From NCBI GenBank assembly GCA_965660635.1, contig CBFIAS010000028.1, positions 1 to 28,526 of the forward strand: 28,526 nt of DNA. Direction: 5' to 3'. The translations under genes and the position numbers were made by a program. The stretch is from UBA7374 sp965660635 (GTDB lineage: Bacteria > Verrucomicrobiota > Verrucomicrobiia > Opitutales > Coraliomargaritaceae). Below the pieces are notes generated by a model. That model ran no database searches and was not told the origin of the DNA. It saw only the letters and a list, made by a program, of their open reading frames with translations. Positions 21,685-28,526 of this stretch are shown in pieces (the stretch's first letter is position 1; each line of letters starts with the position of its first letter).

Positions 21685-22842
21685 ATGAAAACTACCGATC
21701 ACCAAAAAAACCTAATGACTAACAACGATCCAACCAGGAAAGCCGATCCAACAAGCACAGTTTCCCCAGCCCCTTCAGAGGCGGATAGGGAATCGGACAA
21801 GGCCGAATCGAGCCCAGTCGAAGAAAACGCCGTACCCCGGAAAAAGCCCGTGCCCAAATGGGAAGGCGAGTCAACCAAGATCCAGGACAAGGGCCGCGCG
21901 GAGACCTCCAAATCAAAATTGCCCTTCTCCATCTTCCTTGGCGCGACAATCCTGAAGCGCGATGTCTTCATCTTCACATTGATCGCTCTGGCCATCTTCC
22001 TCTCGGCCGCCGTGCCCACGACAGTTTGGATGCTCGATATGCGCAAGGCCCGCCTCGCTGCCTACGAGGAGGAACTCTCCGGGAAGGCTGAGGAGCAGGA
22101 CACCGGCCTCTACCGTCCCGCGCCAAACCAAATGAACATCCACAACCTCATGCAGTGGCACATTGCTGCATCCAAGGCCGACCGGCTCAAGAGCTACCAG
22201 ATCCGGGGAGCTGCCACCATCCTGGACGAGCAGTCGGAAACGCAATTTGCCCTCCTCGGCCTGCCCCCCGGGCACTACCGGCAGGATTCCTGGTCCGATT
22301 GGAAATACCGTGTGAGCACTCGCTTCAATGCGGGAAAAATCAGCCACGAAGTGACCTCGGACGCCATTTCCCTGCTACTAAACGACTTGGAAGAAGCCAT
22401 ACTCTGGATCGAAAGCTCATTCGGCTATCTGGCCCAGACTTACCTGGCAGAGCAAAAGGCGATGGCCGAAAATGAGTTCGACTTGAGCAAGCTGCGCTTT
22501 GTCAAGATCACTGACTTTGAAGGCAAGCGCTGTGCAGTGATTGAAAGCCGGAGCCCGCTGGGTTTCCCCGTACTGCACTACATCGACTACGAGACCGGGT
22601 TGGAATCCCGCCGCACCGCGATTATCAAGAGTGAAGGCTCCAGCCATGCCGTCGAGATGGTCTACTTTAACGAGGATCCTGGCAGGGTCATCGAGCGGGA
22701 TGAACCACCTTTGCCTACCGGTTACTTGCTGGAAGTCGACGGGAAGCCAAAGTATTCCGTCAAATTCAAGGAATCACGGATCAACCCGGGACTGACTGAA
22801 GCCCTCTTCGCCATAAACCCGGAGAACCCTTACGGCAATTAG
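21685..22842 (+). CDS. Single-pass membrane protein with possible LolA-like periplasmic domain
   Basis: From ATG 21685 the protein is 385 aa; an in-frame ATG at 21628 would add 19 residues. Residues 1-90 are charged and rich in Ser, Pro and Lys, and probably cytoplasmic and disordered. One transmembrane helix lies at about 94-117 (VFIFTLIALAIFLSAAVPTTVWML). The remainder should be outside the inner membrane. It reads like the half-barrel fold of LolA/outer-membrane-lipoprotein-sorting proteins: YQIRGAATI, then KITDFEGKRCAVIESRSPLGFPVLHYIDYETGLESRRTAI, then a final SRINPGLTEALFAIN. That fold call is an inference from pattern and is not certain. A strong AGGAG (21663-21667) lies upstream, but its spacing to 21685 is long. 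The gene is followed by the TPR gene after 59 bases. Confidence 0.65.
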   Translation: MKTTDHQKNLMTNNDPTRKADPTSTVSPAPSEADRESDKAESSPVEENAVPRKKPVPKWEGESTKIQDKGRAETSKSKLPFSIFLGATILKRDVFIFTLIALAIFLSAAVPTTVWMLDMRKARLAAYEEELSGKAEEQDTGLYRPAPNQMNIHNLMQWHIAASKADRLKSYQIRGAATILDEQSETQFALLGLPPGHYRQDSWSDWKYRVSTRFNAGKISHEVTSDAISLLLNDLEEAILWIESSFGYLAQTYLAEQKAMAENEFDLSKLRFVKITDFEGKRCAVIESRSPLGFPVLHYIDYETGLESRRTAIIKSEGSSHAVEMVYFNEDPGRVIERDEPPLPTGYLLEVDGKPKYSVKFKESRINPGLTEALFAINPENPYGN

Positions 22843-22901
22843 GCGGTAACAGCAATACCTGCCGTCAACCCAAACATCCACCTTTCATAGCAGGAACTAC
22901 C

Positions 22902-24527
22902 ATGAACAAGAAAAACCAAAACGCCGCTGCAGAACCGAGGGAGAATGCCCTCCTGGGCTTTGCCTACTGGCAGAAGAACGCCGTCGGCACCCGCGTCATC
23001 CGTTTCAAATGGGGAAAGATTTTCCTTCTCTCCCCCCTCCTCGCAGCCGGAGCCTGGCTGGCCGCCTCGGCAGCCCTCTACGGATTTCTAAAGTATGCCC
23101 GCGAATACGAGTCTGTCCGCTTCACCGACATGTTCACCCTGCCTTTCCGGCTCGACGAACACCGCAAGGAAATGGGGACCTACCACATAGAGAAGGGCAT
23201 GCGCATTATGGAAGAAGTGGACGGAAACACCGCAGAGGGCTTCCGCCTGCTCCGCCTCGGGCTCGCCCGCAACCCCGGCCACCTTGAGGCGCGCAAACTC
23301 TGCGCCTCCATCTTCGCCTCTTTCAATCCCGACAAGGCAATACAAGTGCTTGAACGGGGCCTGCACGCTCATGGCGGCACCGAAGACACGGAATACCTTA
23401 ATCTCACCATCGACCTGATGAAACGCCTGCAGCACGAGGAAGAACTCCTGCAACTGGCAGAGCAACTCCTCGGAGCAGAGGGCACGAACCAGGCGATCCG
23501 GAAGAAGCTGGTCAACACGAAGATCGAGATCCACATCCTCCACGGCAGTTACGACCTGGCAAAGGAGTGCATCGAGCAGCACAATCTCGGGCAGACTCTT
23601 GACGGGTTCCTCTTCCTCGCCCAAATCGAGGAAGCCAAGGGCGAGATAGCCAACCAGATCTACTATCTCAAGCAGGCACTGGAGGCGGGCAAGGAGAGCG
23701 AGCGCTACGCCTACCTGATCCACGAGACCAGCAGCGCCTATCTCCAGCTAGGAAACACCGACCAGGCCCTGCAGCTTGCCATCTTTCTCGGGCACCACCT
23801 CCCCTTCGCCAGGATCCACCACCACAACGGCGAGCGCGAAGCCGAAGACGCCCAGATCAAGCGTATGATCCTGAACCAGGGAGACGATTCCGATGCCCGC
23901 TTGCAGCTTGCCGCCTATGCCGCAGAAACCGGAAATCCAGAGCTTGCCGTGCGCGCCTATGAACTCGCGGCGATCGATGCGGAACCCCTTCAACCCTTCA
24001 TAATATCGCTGATTCAAGCCAGACTGAAGAATGACAACTTCGCCGGCGCACTGGAAGACATCGAAGCCGTCTTCTCCCAGGATCCGGATTGGCTCGATCT
24101 GCAAAGACCCTTCCTCCAAGGGTTCCGCGCGGTCAGCGCATACGGCCTCTACCGTCCCGACCTGGGAGACATCTACCTGGAAGACTATCGTTCCGCCTAC
24201 GCCGGGCAACCAGCCTTGATTCTCAACATCGCGATGGAACTAAGCCGCATCGGACAGAAGGAGGAGGCCCTCCAGTTGCTCGAAACCGGCCTGCATTTCG
24301 CTCCGAACCATCCCCAACTGCTTGCCGAGGCCATCGATCTATCCATCGGGAGCGGATCCTACGGGCATCTTGAGGAGCGCCTCCAGCGTTACCTTGCCCT
24401 GCGCCGTCCAGACAAAGCCTTCGCCCGGCGGGCGCTCAATGCAGTCAAACTCAACCGCCATCTCACCGGCGGCACCTCAGAAGACGACCAGTTGACAGGC
24501 AACCTGCAGGACATCATCGGCAATTGA
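22902..24527 (+). CDS. Membrane-anchored tetratricopeptide-repeat protein
   Basis: The 541-aa protein has a cytoplasmic N-terminus of about 40 residues and a transmembrane helix at about 41-64 (FLLSPLLAAGAWLAASAALYGFLK). A long helical-repeat domain then runs to the end. TPR-like pairs are visible, for example AEGFRLLRLGLARNPGHLEARKLCASIFASFNPDKAIQVLERGL, GNTDQALQLAIFLGHHLPFARIHHHNGE, and RIGQKEEALQLLETGLHFAPNHPQLLAEAIDLSI. TPR domains are scaffolds for protein partners. The preceding gene also encodes a protein with one helix near its N-terminus, so both may form one complex facing the periplasm. An AGGA lies nine bases before the ATG. A strong terminator follows at 24636. Confidence 0.8.
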   Translation: MNKKNQNAAAEPRENALLGFAYWQKNAVGTRVIRFKWGKIFLLSPLLAAGAWLAASAALYGFLKYAREYESVRFTDMFTLPFRLDEHRKEMGTYHIEKGMRIMEEVDGNTAEGFRLLRLGLARNPGHLEARKLCASIFASFNPDKAIQVLERGLHAHGGTEDTEYLNLTIDLMKRLQHEEELLQLAEQLLGAEGTNQAIRKKLVNTKIEIHILHGSYDLAKECIEQHNLGQTLDGFLFLAQIEEAKGEIANQIYYLKQALEAGKESERYAYLIHETSSAYLQLGNTDQALQLAIFLGHHLPFARIHHHNGEREAEDAQIKRMILNQGDDSDARLQLAAYAAETGNPELAVRAYELAAIDAEPLQPFIISLIQARLKNDNFAGALEDIEAVFSQDPDWLDLQRPFLQGFRAVSAYGLYRPDLGDIYLEDYRSAYAGQPALILNIAMELSRIGQKEEALQLLETGLHFAPNHPQLLAEAIDLSIGSGSYGHLEERLQRYLALRRPDKAFARRALNAVKLNRHLTGGTSEDDQLTGNLQDIIGN

Positions 24528-24635
24528 AGAACCGGCCCCGCGGAAAGCAGCGGGTTAGAGGCAGTAGACAGGAGCCAGAAGTCAAAATGAACGCCCAAGG
24601 GGCGGGGAATTGCCCCGGAAAGATTCCAGTCCACC

Positions 24636-24675
24636 GGCCCCGGCGGAGAAATGACTCCCCGCCGGGGCCTGTTTT
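24636..24675 (+). terminator. Strong rho-independent terminator after the TPR gene
   Basis: GGCCCCGGCGG (24636-24646) pairs perfectly with CCGCCGGGGCC (24659-24669), a GC-rich 11-bp stem, and TGTTTT follows. It ends the 17649-24527 transcript and separates it from queF. A smaller GGGGC/GCCCC hairpin lies just before it at about 24599-24616. Confidence 0.85.
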
Positions 24676-24689
24676 CGCATCCACTTGAG

Positions 24690-24725
24690 AAGAGGTATAT
24701 TGCCTCTTCCAAGAGGTATATTGCC
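24690..24725 (+). promoter_or_regulatory. 15-bp direct repeat upstream of queF
   Basis: AAGAGGTATATTGCC occurs at 24690-24704 and 24711-24725, exactly 21 bases apart. Between the two AAGAGG copies lies CCTCTT (24703-24708), which could pair with either one, giving two exclusive hairpins in RNA. It starts 79 bases before the queF ATG. It could be a tandem operator bound on one face of the helix or a switching leader. It does not match the preQ1 riboswitch classes as I know them. Confidence 0.5.
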
Positions 24726-24768
24726 ATAGGGAGTTGAATTTTTCCCGTGCAGAGGCAAGAGTCACAGC

Positions 24769-25143
24769 ATGGACATTGAAACCTTCCCCAACCCGAACTC
24801 CGGGCGCGACTACACCATCCAGCACATACAGGAGGAATTCACCTCGACCTGCCCGATGACCGGGCACCCGGACTACGCCACCGTGGTCTTCAGTTACGCT
24901 CCGGACAAGGTCTGTCTCGAACTAAAAGCCATGAAGCTCTACCTCCACGGCTACCGCAACAAGGGCATCTTCTTCGAGGCTGCGACCAACAAGATCTTCG
25001 AAGACCTCCACCAGGCCGCGCAGCCTAAATGGGCGCGACTGGAGACTATCTGGCGGGGACGCGGCGGCATCCGCTCAAACGTCGTTGTCGAGCAAGCCAT
25101 CGAAGGCTACAACGGCCCGAAGACAGTGCCCTTCCATTCCTGA
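24769..25143 (+). CDS. queF: NADPH-dependent 7-cyano-7-deazaguanine reductase (preQ0 reductase), type I
   Basis: The enzyme reduces preQ0 to preQ1 in synthesis of the tRNA base queuosine. The 124-aa protein is slightly short for the single-domain type. FTSTCPMTGHPDYATVVFSY at residues 24-43 contains the nucleophile Cys28 and the proton donor Asp35. The QueF motif LELKAMKLYLHGYRNKGIFFE follows at about 51-71, with the substrate-binding Glu. The C-terminal RGGIRSNVVVEQ is also typical. It stands alone between two terminators. No other queuosine genes are in the window. Confidence 0.95.
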   Translation: MDIETFPNPNSGRDYTIQHIQEEFTSTCPMTGHPDYATVVFSYAPDKVCLELKAMKLYLHGYRNKGIFFEAATNKIFEDLHQAAQPKWARLETIWRGRGGIRSNVVVEQAIEGYNGPKTVPFHS

Positions 25144-25162
25144 CCTACAAAGCGAATATAAA

Positions 25163-25192
25163 AAAACCTCCCGCGGTAATACGGGAGGTTTT
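25163..25192. terminator. Bidirectional terminator between queF and tsf
   Basis: AAAACCTCCCG (25163-25173) pairs perfectly with CGGGAGGTTTT (25182-25192) around an eight-base loop, with A-rich and T-rich flanks. It can end queF on the plus strand and tsf on the minus strand. Confidence 0.88.
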
Positions 25193-25216
25193 GCTGGAAA
25201 CTTTTAGAACAACACT

Positions 25217-25810
25217 CTAGGCGCCGATCTGGAAGCGGGCGAAGCGCTTGATCACCATGTTCTCGCCCATCTTGGCGATCATGGCGGTGAGCACTTCCTG
25301 TACGGTCTGGTCTGGATTCTTCACGTAAGCCTGTTCCAGGAGGCAGTTCTCCGAAAGATACTTGTTTACCTTGCCTTCGACGATCTTTTCCACCGCCTGA
25401 GGTGGCTTGCCTTCGGCTTGCCCCCGGGCAACCTCGCGCTCTTTTTCCAGAAGATCCTGGTCGATCTCCTCACGGGAGACGCATACCGGACTGGCCGCCG
25501 CAACGTGCATCGCGATATCGCGGACAAATTGCTTGAAGTCGTCCGTCTTCGCCACGAAGTCACTCTCGCAGTTGATTTCGCAAAGCACGCCGACTTTGCC
25601 GCCAAGGTGAATGTAGGCCTCGACCAGGCCTTCGCTGGCATCTCGGCCGGCCTTCTTGGCGGCAGAGGCCACACCCTTCTTGCGAAGGATTTCGATTGCC
25701 TTGTCAATATCGCCGCTGGATTCGACCAGCGCCTTCTTGCAGTCCATAAGGCCAGCTCCTGTGCTTTCGCGCAGGTCGCCAACCATCTTAGCAGTAATTT
25801 TTTCGCTCAT
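25217..25810 (-). CDS. tsf: Translation elongation factor Ts
   Basis: The protein exchanges GDP for GTP on EF-Tu. It is 197 aa, the short form lacking the extra dimer modules of E. coli EF-Ts (about 280 aa). Residues 1-55 form the UBA-like N-terminal domain (MVGDLRESTGAGLMDCKKALVESSGDIDKAIEILRKKGVASAAKK). The core shows CEINCESDFVAKTDDFKQFVRDIAMHVAA and a final TVQEVLTAMIAKMGENMVIKRFARF. It follows rpsB with a 45-base gap, the classical rpsB-tsf arrangement, and ends at the bidirectional terminator. Confidence 0.97.
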   Translation of the reverse strand: MSEKITAKMVGDLRESTGAGLMDCKKALVESSGDIDKAIEILRKKGVASAAKKAGRDASEGLVEAYIHLGGKVGVLCEINCESDFVAKTDDFKQFVRDIAMHVAAASPVCVSREEIDQDLLEKEREVARGQAEGKPPQAVEKIVEGKVNKYLSENCLLEQAYVKNPDQTVQEVLTAMIAKMGENMVIKRFARFQIGA

Positions 25811-25855
25811 TTTAGATTTGTAGCTGAATTGTGTGAAAATCGCGTGTCAACCGGG

Positions 25856-26671
25856 TTACTTTTCCTCTGCTGACTCAGTGGATTCATCCTCGCCGTAGCC
25901 GGCGGGCAGAGTGACTTCGACATCCTCCACCTGCTCGAAGACCTGCTCGCGGACCAGTGGGGCGGCGCCTTTTTGCACCTTCTTGGCCTCCCGCTGGGTC
26001 AAGCCTTCCTGAATCGCATCCATCAAGGTCTCCACAATGATGCGGATCGACTTCACGGCGTCATCGTTGCCCGGGATGGGATAATCGATCAATGTAGGAT
26101 CGGAGTTGGTGTCAACCAAGCCAATCACCGGGATGCCCAGCCGGTTGGCCTCGGCCACGGCGATCTCCTCGCTCCGGGTATCGATCACCAGCAATGCGGC
26201 AGGCAACTCCTCAATCTCCAGAATCCCCTCGAAGTTGCGGTGCATCCGCGCCATTTGACGGCGAACGGCCGCTTCCTCCTTGCCGGGCAGCTTGGCCAGA
26301 TCGCCATCGGTCTCCATCTTGAGGAATTTGCGGTACTTGGCCAACGACGTCTTGATCGTGGCGAAGTTTGTCAGGCCCCCGCCCATCCAGCGGTTCACGC
26401 AGAAGGGCATACGGCAGGCAGTGGCAACTTCGCGGACGATATCCTGCGCCTGCTTCTTAGTGCCGATAAAAAGTATGTCTTTGCCAGAAGAAACAGTTTC
26501 TTCCGCGAAGGCGCAGGCCTTGCCCAGAAGGTCATGGGTCTTCTCGAGATCGATGATGGAGATGCCGTTACGGTTGTCGTAAACGTAGGGCTTCGACTTG
26601 GGGTTCCAACGGCGTAGTTGATGCCCGAAATGTACTCCGGCATCCAGGAGGTCTTTAGGTGTTGTATTCAT
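25856..26671 (-). CDS. rpsB: 30S ribosomal protein S2
   Basis: This small-subunit protein is 271 aa. It begins MNTTPKDLLDAGVHFGHQLRRWNPKSKPYVYDNRNGISIIDLEKT, exactly the family start, so the longer open frame to 26761 is rejected. Other markers are ILFIGTKKQAQDIVREVA, PFCVNRWMGGGLTNFATIKTSLAKY, ALLVIDTRSEEIAVAEANRLGIPVIGLVDTNSDPTLIDYPIPGNDDAVKSI. The C-terminal 45 residues are acidic (VEVTLPAGYGEDESTESAEEK), an extension seen in many lineages. It precedes tsf on the same strand. A hairpin in the upstream leader may regulate the pair. Confidence 0.97.
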   Translation of the reverse strand: MNTTPKDLLDAGVHFGHQLRRWNPKSKPYVYDNRNGISIIDLEKTHDLLGKACAFAEETVSSGKDILFIGTKKQAQDIVREVATACRMPFCVNRWMGGGLTNFATIKTSLAKYRKFLKMETDGDLAKLPGKEEAAVRRQMARMHRNFEGILEIEELPAALLVIDTRSEEIAVAEANRLGIPVIGLVDTNSDPTLIDYPIPGNDDAVKSIRIIVETLMDAIQEGLTQREAKKVQKGAAPLVREQVFEQVEDVEVTLPAGYGEDESTESAEEK

Positions 26672-26771
26672 TGACTGTTCAAAGCCCCGGACTGGAGCGC
26701 CCGGGGAGAAATAATTTTCTTTTGCTATCTGGTTGAGTGGAAGGCAGCAGTGCGCGAACAATACTGCGGAC

Positions 26772-26799
26772 TAGAAAAATCTCCCGCGAAAAAACGGGA
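26772..26799 (-). promoter_or_regulatory. Hairpin plus T-run in the rpsB leader region
   Basis: On the minus strand TCCCG pairs with CGGGA across an eight-base T-rich loop, and GATTTTTC follows. It lies 147 bases after the aroQ stop and about 100 before the rpsB start. It can be a late terminator of the aroQ transcript or an attenuator in the rpsB leader. The stem is only five pairs. No other feature is seen in 26672-26946. Confidence 0.4.
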
Positions 26800-26946
26800 A
26801 AGCAAAGACCGATAGCACCGCCCTGACCTATGGCAAGCTAAAAGCAATCATTCCGAGCCGGCTTCCAGACCTGTCGCCTGCGGAAGGAAAATAATTGCCC
26901 CTCGATTTAATCCCAAAATGGTATTTGAAGCCAGAAACCTGGAACC

Positions 26947-27384
26947 CTAATCCAGCGCGGCGAGGTGGCGCAGGGCGGCGATGTAGCCGTCGAACCCGAG
27001 GCCGGAAACGACTCCAAGGCAGGCTTCGGCGGTGATGGAGTGGCGGCGCACTTCCTCGCGTTGGTAGATGTTGCTGATGTGCACCTCGATGACGGGCAGG
27101 TCGACTCCGGCGAGACAGTCGCGCAGGGCCAGGCTGGTGTGGGTCAGCGCCCCGGGGTTGACGATGAGGCCGAACACGTTGCCGTCGGCAAACTCGTTGT
27201 TGATCTCATCGATGATGAAGCCCTCGTGATTGGACTGGTAGAACTGCACCTCCACACCGAGGGCCCCGGCCTCTTCAGTCAGGCGGTTCTCCAGGTCGGT
27301 AAGGGTCTCGTTGCCGTAAATTGAGGGCTCGCGGGCGCCGAGGCGGTCGAGATTGGGGCCGTTGACGATGACAATGCGTTTCAT
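26947..27384 (-). CDS. aroQ: Type II 3-dehydroquinate dehydratase
   Basis: The enzyme converts 3-dehydroquinate to 3-dehydroshikimate in the shikimate pathway. The 145-aa protein is standard length for the dodecameric type II form. IVIVNGPNLDRLGAREPSIYGNETL (residues 4-28) contains the conserved Asn, Arg and catalytic Tyr. FYQSNHEGFIIDEIN, LIVNPGALTHTSLALRDCLAG and VIEVHISNIYQREEVRRHSI carry the remaining substrate-binding residues, including the catalytic His. It follows the NIF3-family gene with a 47-base gap on the same strand and is probably co-transcribed with it. Confidence 0.96.
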   Translation of the reverse strand: MKRIVIVNGPNLDRLGAREPSIYGNETLTDLENRLTEEAGALGVEVQFYQSNHEGFIIDEINNEFADGNVFGLIVNPGALTHTSLALRDCLAGVDLPVIEVHISNIYQREEVRRHSITAEACLGVVSGLGFDGYIAALRHLAALD

Positions 27385-27431
27385 GTTGCTACGAGGAATG
27401 ACGGATGGAGTGCGGGGAATCGAGCCTCAAA

Positions 27432-28190
27432 TCAGAGCGGACAAGGCTGGTCGAGAAAGCTCCATTTGAGGCCATAGCGGTCGGCGGCCTCCGCTGCGAG
27501 GGCCCTCACACCAAAGACTTCGGTGGCATAGTGGCCGCAGGGATACAAGTTGAGCTGCTGCTCCTGTGCCATGTTGAAGTGGTGCTGGCGCAGCTCCCCG
27601 GTGACCAGGGTGTCGATGCCGCTGGCCCGGAGGTGCGGTACGGCGCTCTGCCCGCTGCCGGTGAGGATGGCAATGCGGGCGGGCCGGTCGCTGCCGTATT
27701 CAATCGCCTGATACGAGCTTGGGAAAAGCGCCTTGAGGCGGGCGGCCAGTCCGGCGCGCCCGTCTTCCGGGCCCTCGGCGACACAGGCCATGTCGTTGCC
27801 CTCGTAGGGCAGGAAGGTGCCCGCCTTGCGAAGGCCGAGCGCGTCGGCGAGCAGGGCGTTGTTTCCGATCCCCGGATGACAGTCGAGCGGGAGATGTGCA
27901 CCGTAGACGGCGAGGTTGTTGTCCAGCGCAAGTTTTATCTTGTCGCGGGCCGGCCCGGCCAGGGGAATCGGCGGATTCCAGAAGAGGCCATGATGGCATA
28001 TCAGGAAATCGACACCCGCCTCCACCGCTGCCTCAAAAGTAGCCAGCCCGGCATCGACGGCCGCGCCGACCTTGCTCACGGTGCCGTCGTTCTCGATCTG
28101 CAGGCCGTTGCAAGCGCCCTCGAAATCCTTGATCTCGCTGCGGCGAACTCGCTCGTCGCAAAAAGCAACTACTTCGGATAGCTCTGACAT
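27432..28190 (-). CDS. NIF3-family dinuclear metal centre protein
   Basis: This hexameric metal-binding protein family (NIF3/YbgI/YqfO) has poorly defined function. Some members are annotated as GTP cyclohydrolase 1 type 2, a claim that is not general. The 252-aa protein begins at MSELSEVVAFCDERVRRSEIKDFEGACNGLQIE. Metal ligands are visible in VDFLICHHGLFW (residues about 62-73), YGAHLPLDCHPGIGNNALLADALGL, and near the end NLYPCGHYATEVFGVRAL with the late His and Glu. The short form lacks the inserted domain of YqfO. The ATG at 28190 is chosen over one 51 bases upstream because the family aligns from here. Confidence 0.92.
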   Translation of the reverse strand: MSELSEVVAFCDERVRRSEIKDFEGACNGLQIENDGTVSKVGAAVDAGLATFEAAVEAGVDFLICHHGLFWNPPIPLAGPARDKIKLALDNNLAVYGAHLPLDCHPGIGNNALLADALGLRKAGTFLPYEGNDMACVAEGPEDGRAGLAARLKALFPSSYQAIEYGSDRPARIAILTGSGQSAVPHLRASGIDTLVTGELRQHHFNMAQEQQLNLYPCGHYATEVFGVRALAAEAADRYGLKWSFLDQPCPL

Positions 28191-28526
28191 GATTCCGCGG
28201 AGTATGGCGGAAGCCGCGCTCTGGTGAAGGCTTATTTTCACAAGGGCGATTTCAGCCGGGGGATTCTCTGTAAGTGCCCGCGAAGCAGCGCCAAGAGAGC
28301 GAAGGTAGGGTCACGGCGTTTGGGGACAAACGCACTCCCAGCCGCCGGGAATCCATGCGACCCATGACATGAATGCGATTGCAGATGTGTTTTCGCGTCT
28401 TTTGGCAGGCGATTTCAACCAGGCCGAAAAAAAGGCTCATCGTCGATTTCCGGGGAGTTCCCGAAGCAAGCACCTGTACAAGTTAGTAAGAATTCTTCCC
28501 GCGAAGATCCGCGAAGCGGAGTGCGA
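28191..28526. other. Intergenic sequence with repeat-like words, no gene seen
   Basis: These last 336 bases hold no convincing coding region. They contain GCACCTGTACAA (28470-28481), identical to 15816-15827 and likewise followed six bases later by a GAATT-type box. The last 30 bases carry a 'cccgcgaagatccgcgaagcgg' word of the same class as other intergenic relics in this window. A 73-residue minus-strand open frame here looks like chance. Confidence 0.55.

Noticed and set aside
24690..24768. preQ1 riboswitch upstream of queF
   Set aside because: The AGAGG...CCTCT pairing is suggestive, but the A-rich tail and loop sequence of class I and the layout of class II are absent.
27405..28181. 258-residue plus-strand frame
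   Set aside because: Antisense to the NIF3-family gene, whose metal-ligand motifs are intact.
28252..28473. 73-residue minus-strand frame at the window end
   Set aside because: No recognisable motif, lies in repeat-like intergenic sequence and has poor coding character.

Overview
The window looks like a contig from a free-living, Gram-negative-type bacterium of fairly high GC, most likely in the Verrucomicrobiota (Opitutia/Puniceicoccales-like). This is inferred from the mix of genes: a XylR-like regulator that joins a sugar-binding-protein domain to an AraC DNA-binding domain, a SMUG1-type uracil-DNA glycosylase, an LptF/LptG-family permease, an EF-Ts of about 197 residues, weak Shine-Dalgarno sites, and degenerate intergenic words such as GAACATCGAACGTC repeats and 'atccgtggatctgtgg' relics. 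No rRNA, tRNA or CRISPR array was seen. One placeholder gap of ten Ns (4976-4985) interrupts a gene.

Layout. 60-2057 (minus): gmd and fcl, making GDP-L-fucose for surface polysaccharide. 2130-3266 (plus): divergent XylR-like AraC regulator with a candidate direct-repeat operator. 3300-6389 (plus): tetrapyrrole block hemH, a HemX/CcsA-like membrane protein, and hemA. 6699-8078 (plus): DEAD-box RNA helicase with a long leader holding a perfect inverted repeat. 8290-8701 (minus): HicB antitoxin and a HicA toxin gene broken by an amber codon. 9010-10033 (minus): SMUG1-type glycosylase overlapping a SelW-like CxxC protein. 10107-15103 (minus): an LptF/LptG-like permease followed by five overlapping folate genes pabB-pabC-folP-folB-folK. 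15238-15807 (plus): pyrE. 15808-16722: a gene-poor stretch with repeat relics and an 81-bp element with perfect 12-bp inverted ends.

16723-24527 is the accessory-looking part. A zinc-ribbon/transmembrane protein (minus) diverges from a plus-strand set: FHA-domain protein, an unrecognised 241-aa protein, two tandem divergent AraC-family regulators, a single-pass membrane protein with a possible LolA-like domain, and a membrane-anchored TPR protein. A strong terminator follows at 24636. These look like parts of one membrane-associated, regulated system, but I cannot name it.

24769-28190 returns to housekeeping genes: queF (queuosine), then convergent minus-strand tsf, rpsB, aroQ and a NIF3-family protein. 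The last 336 bases hold only intergenic repeat-like sequence.
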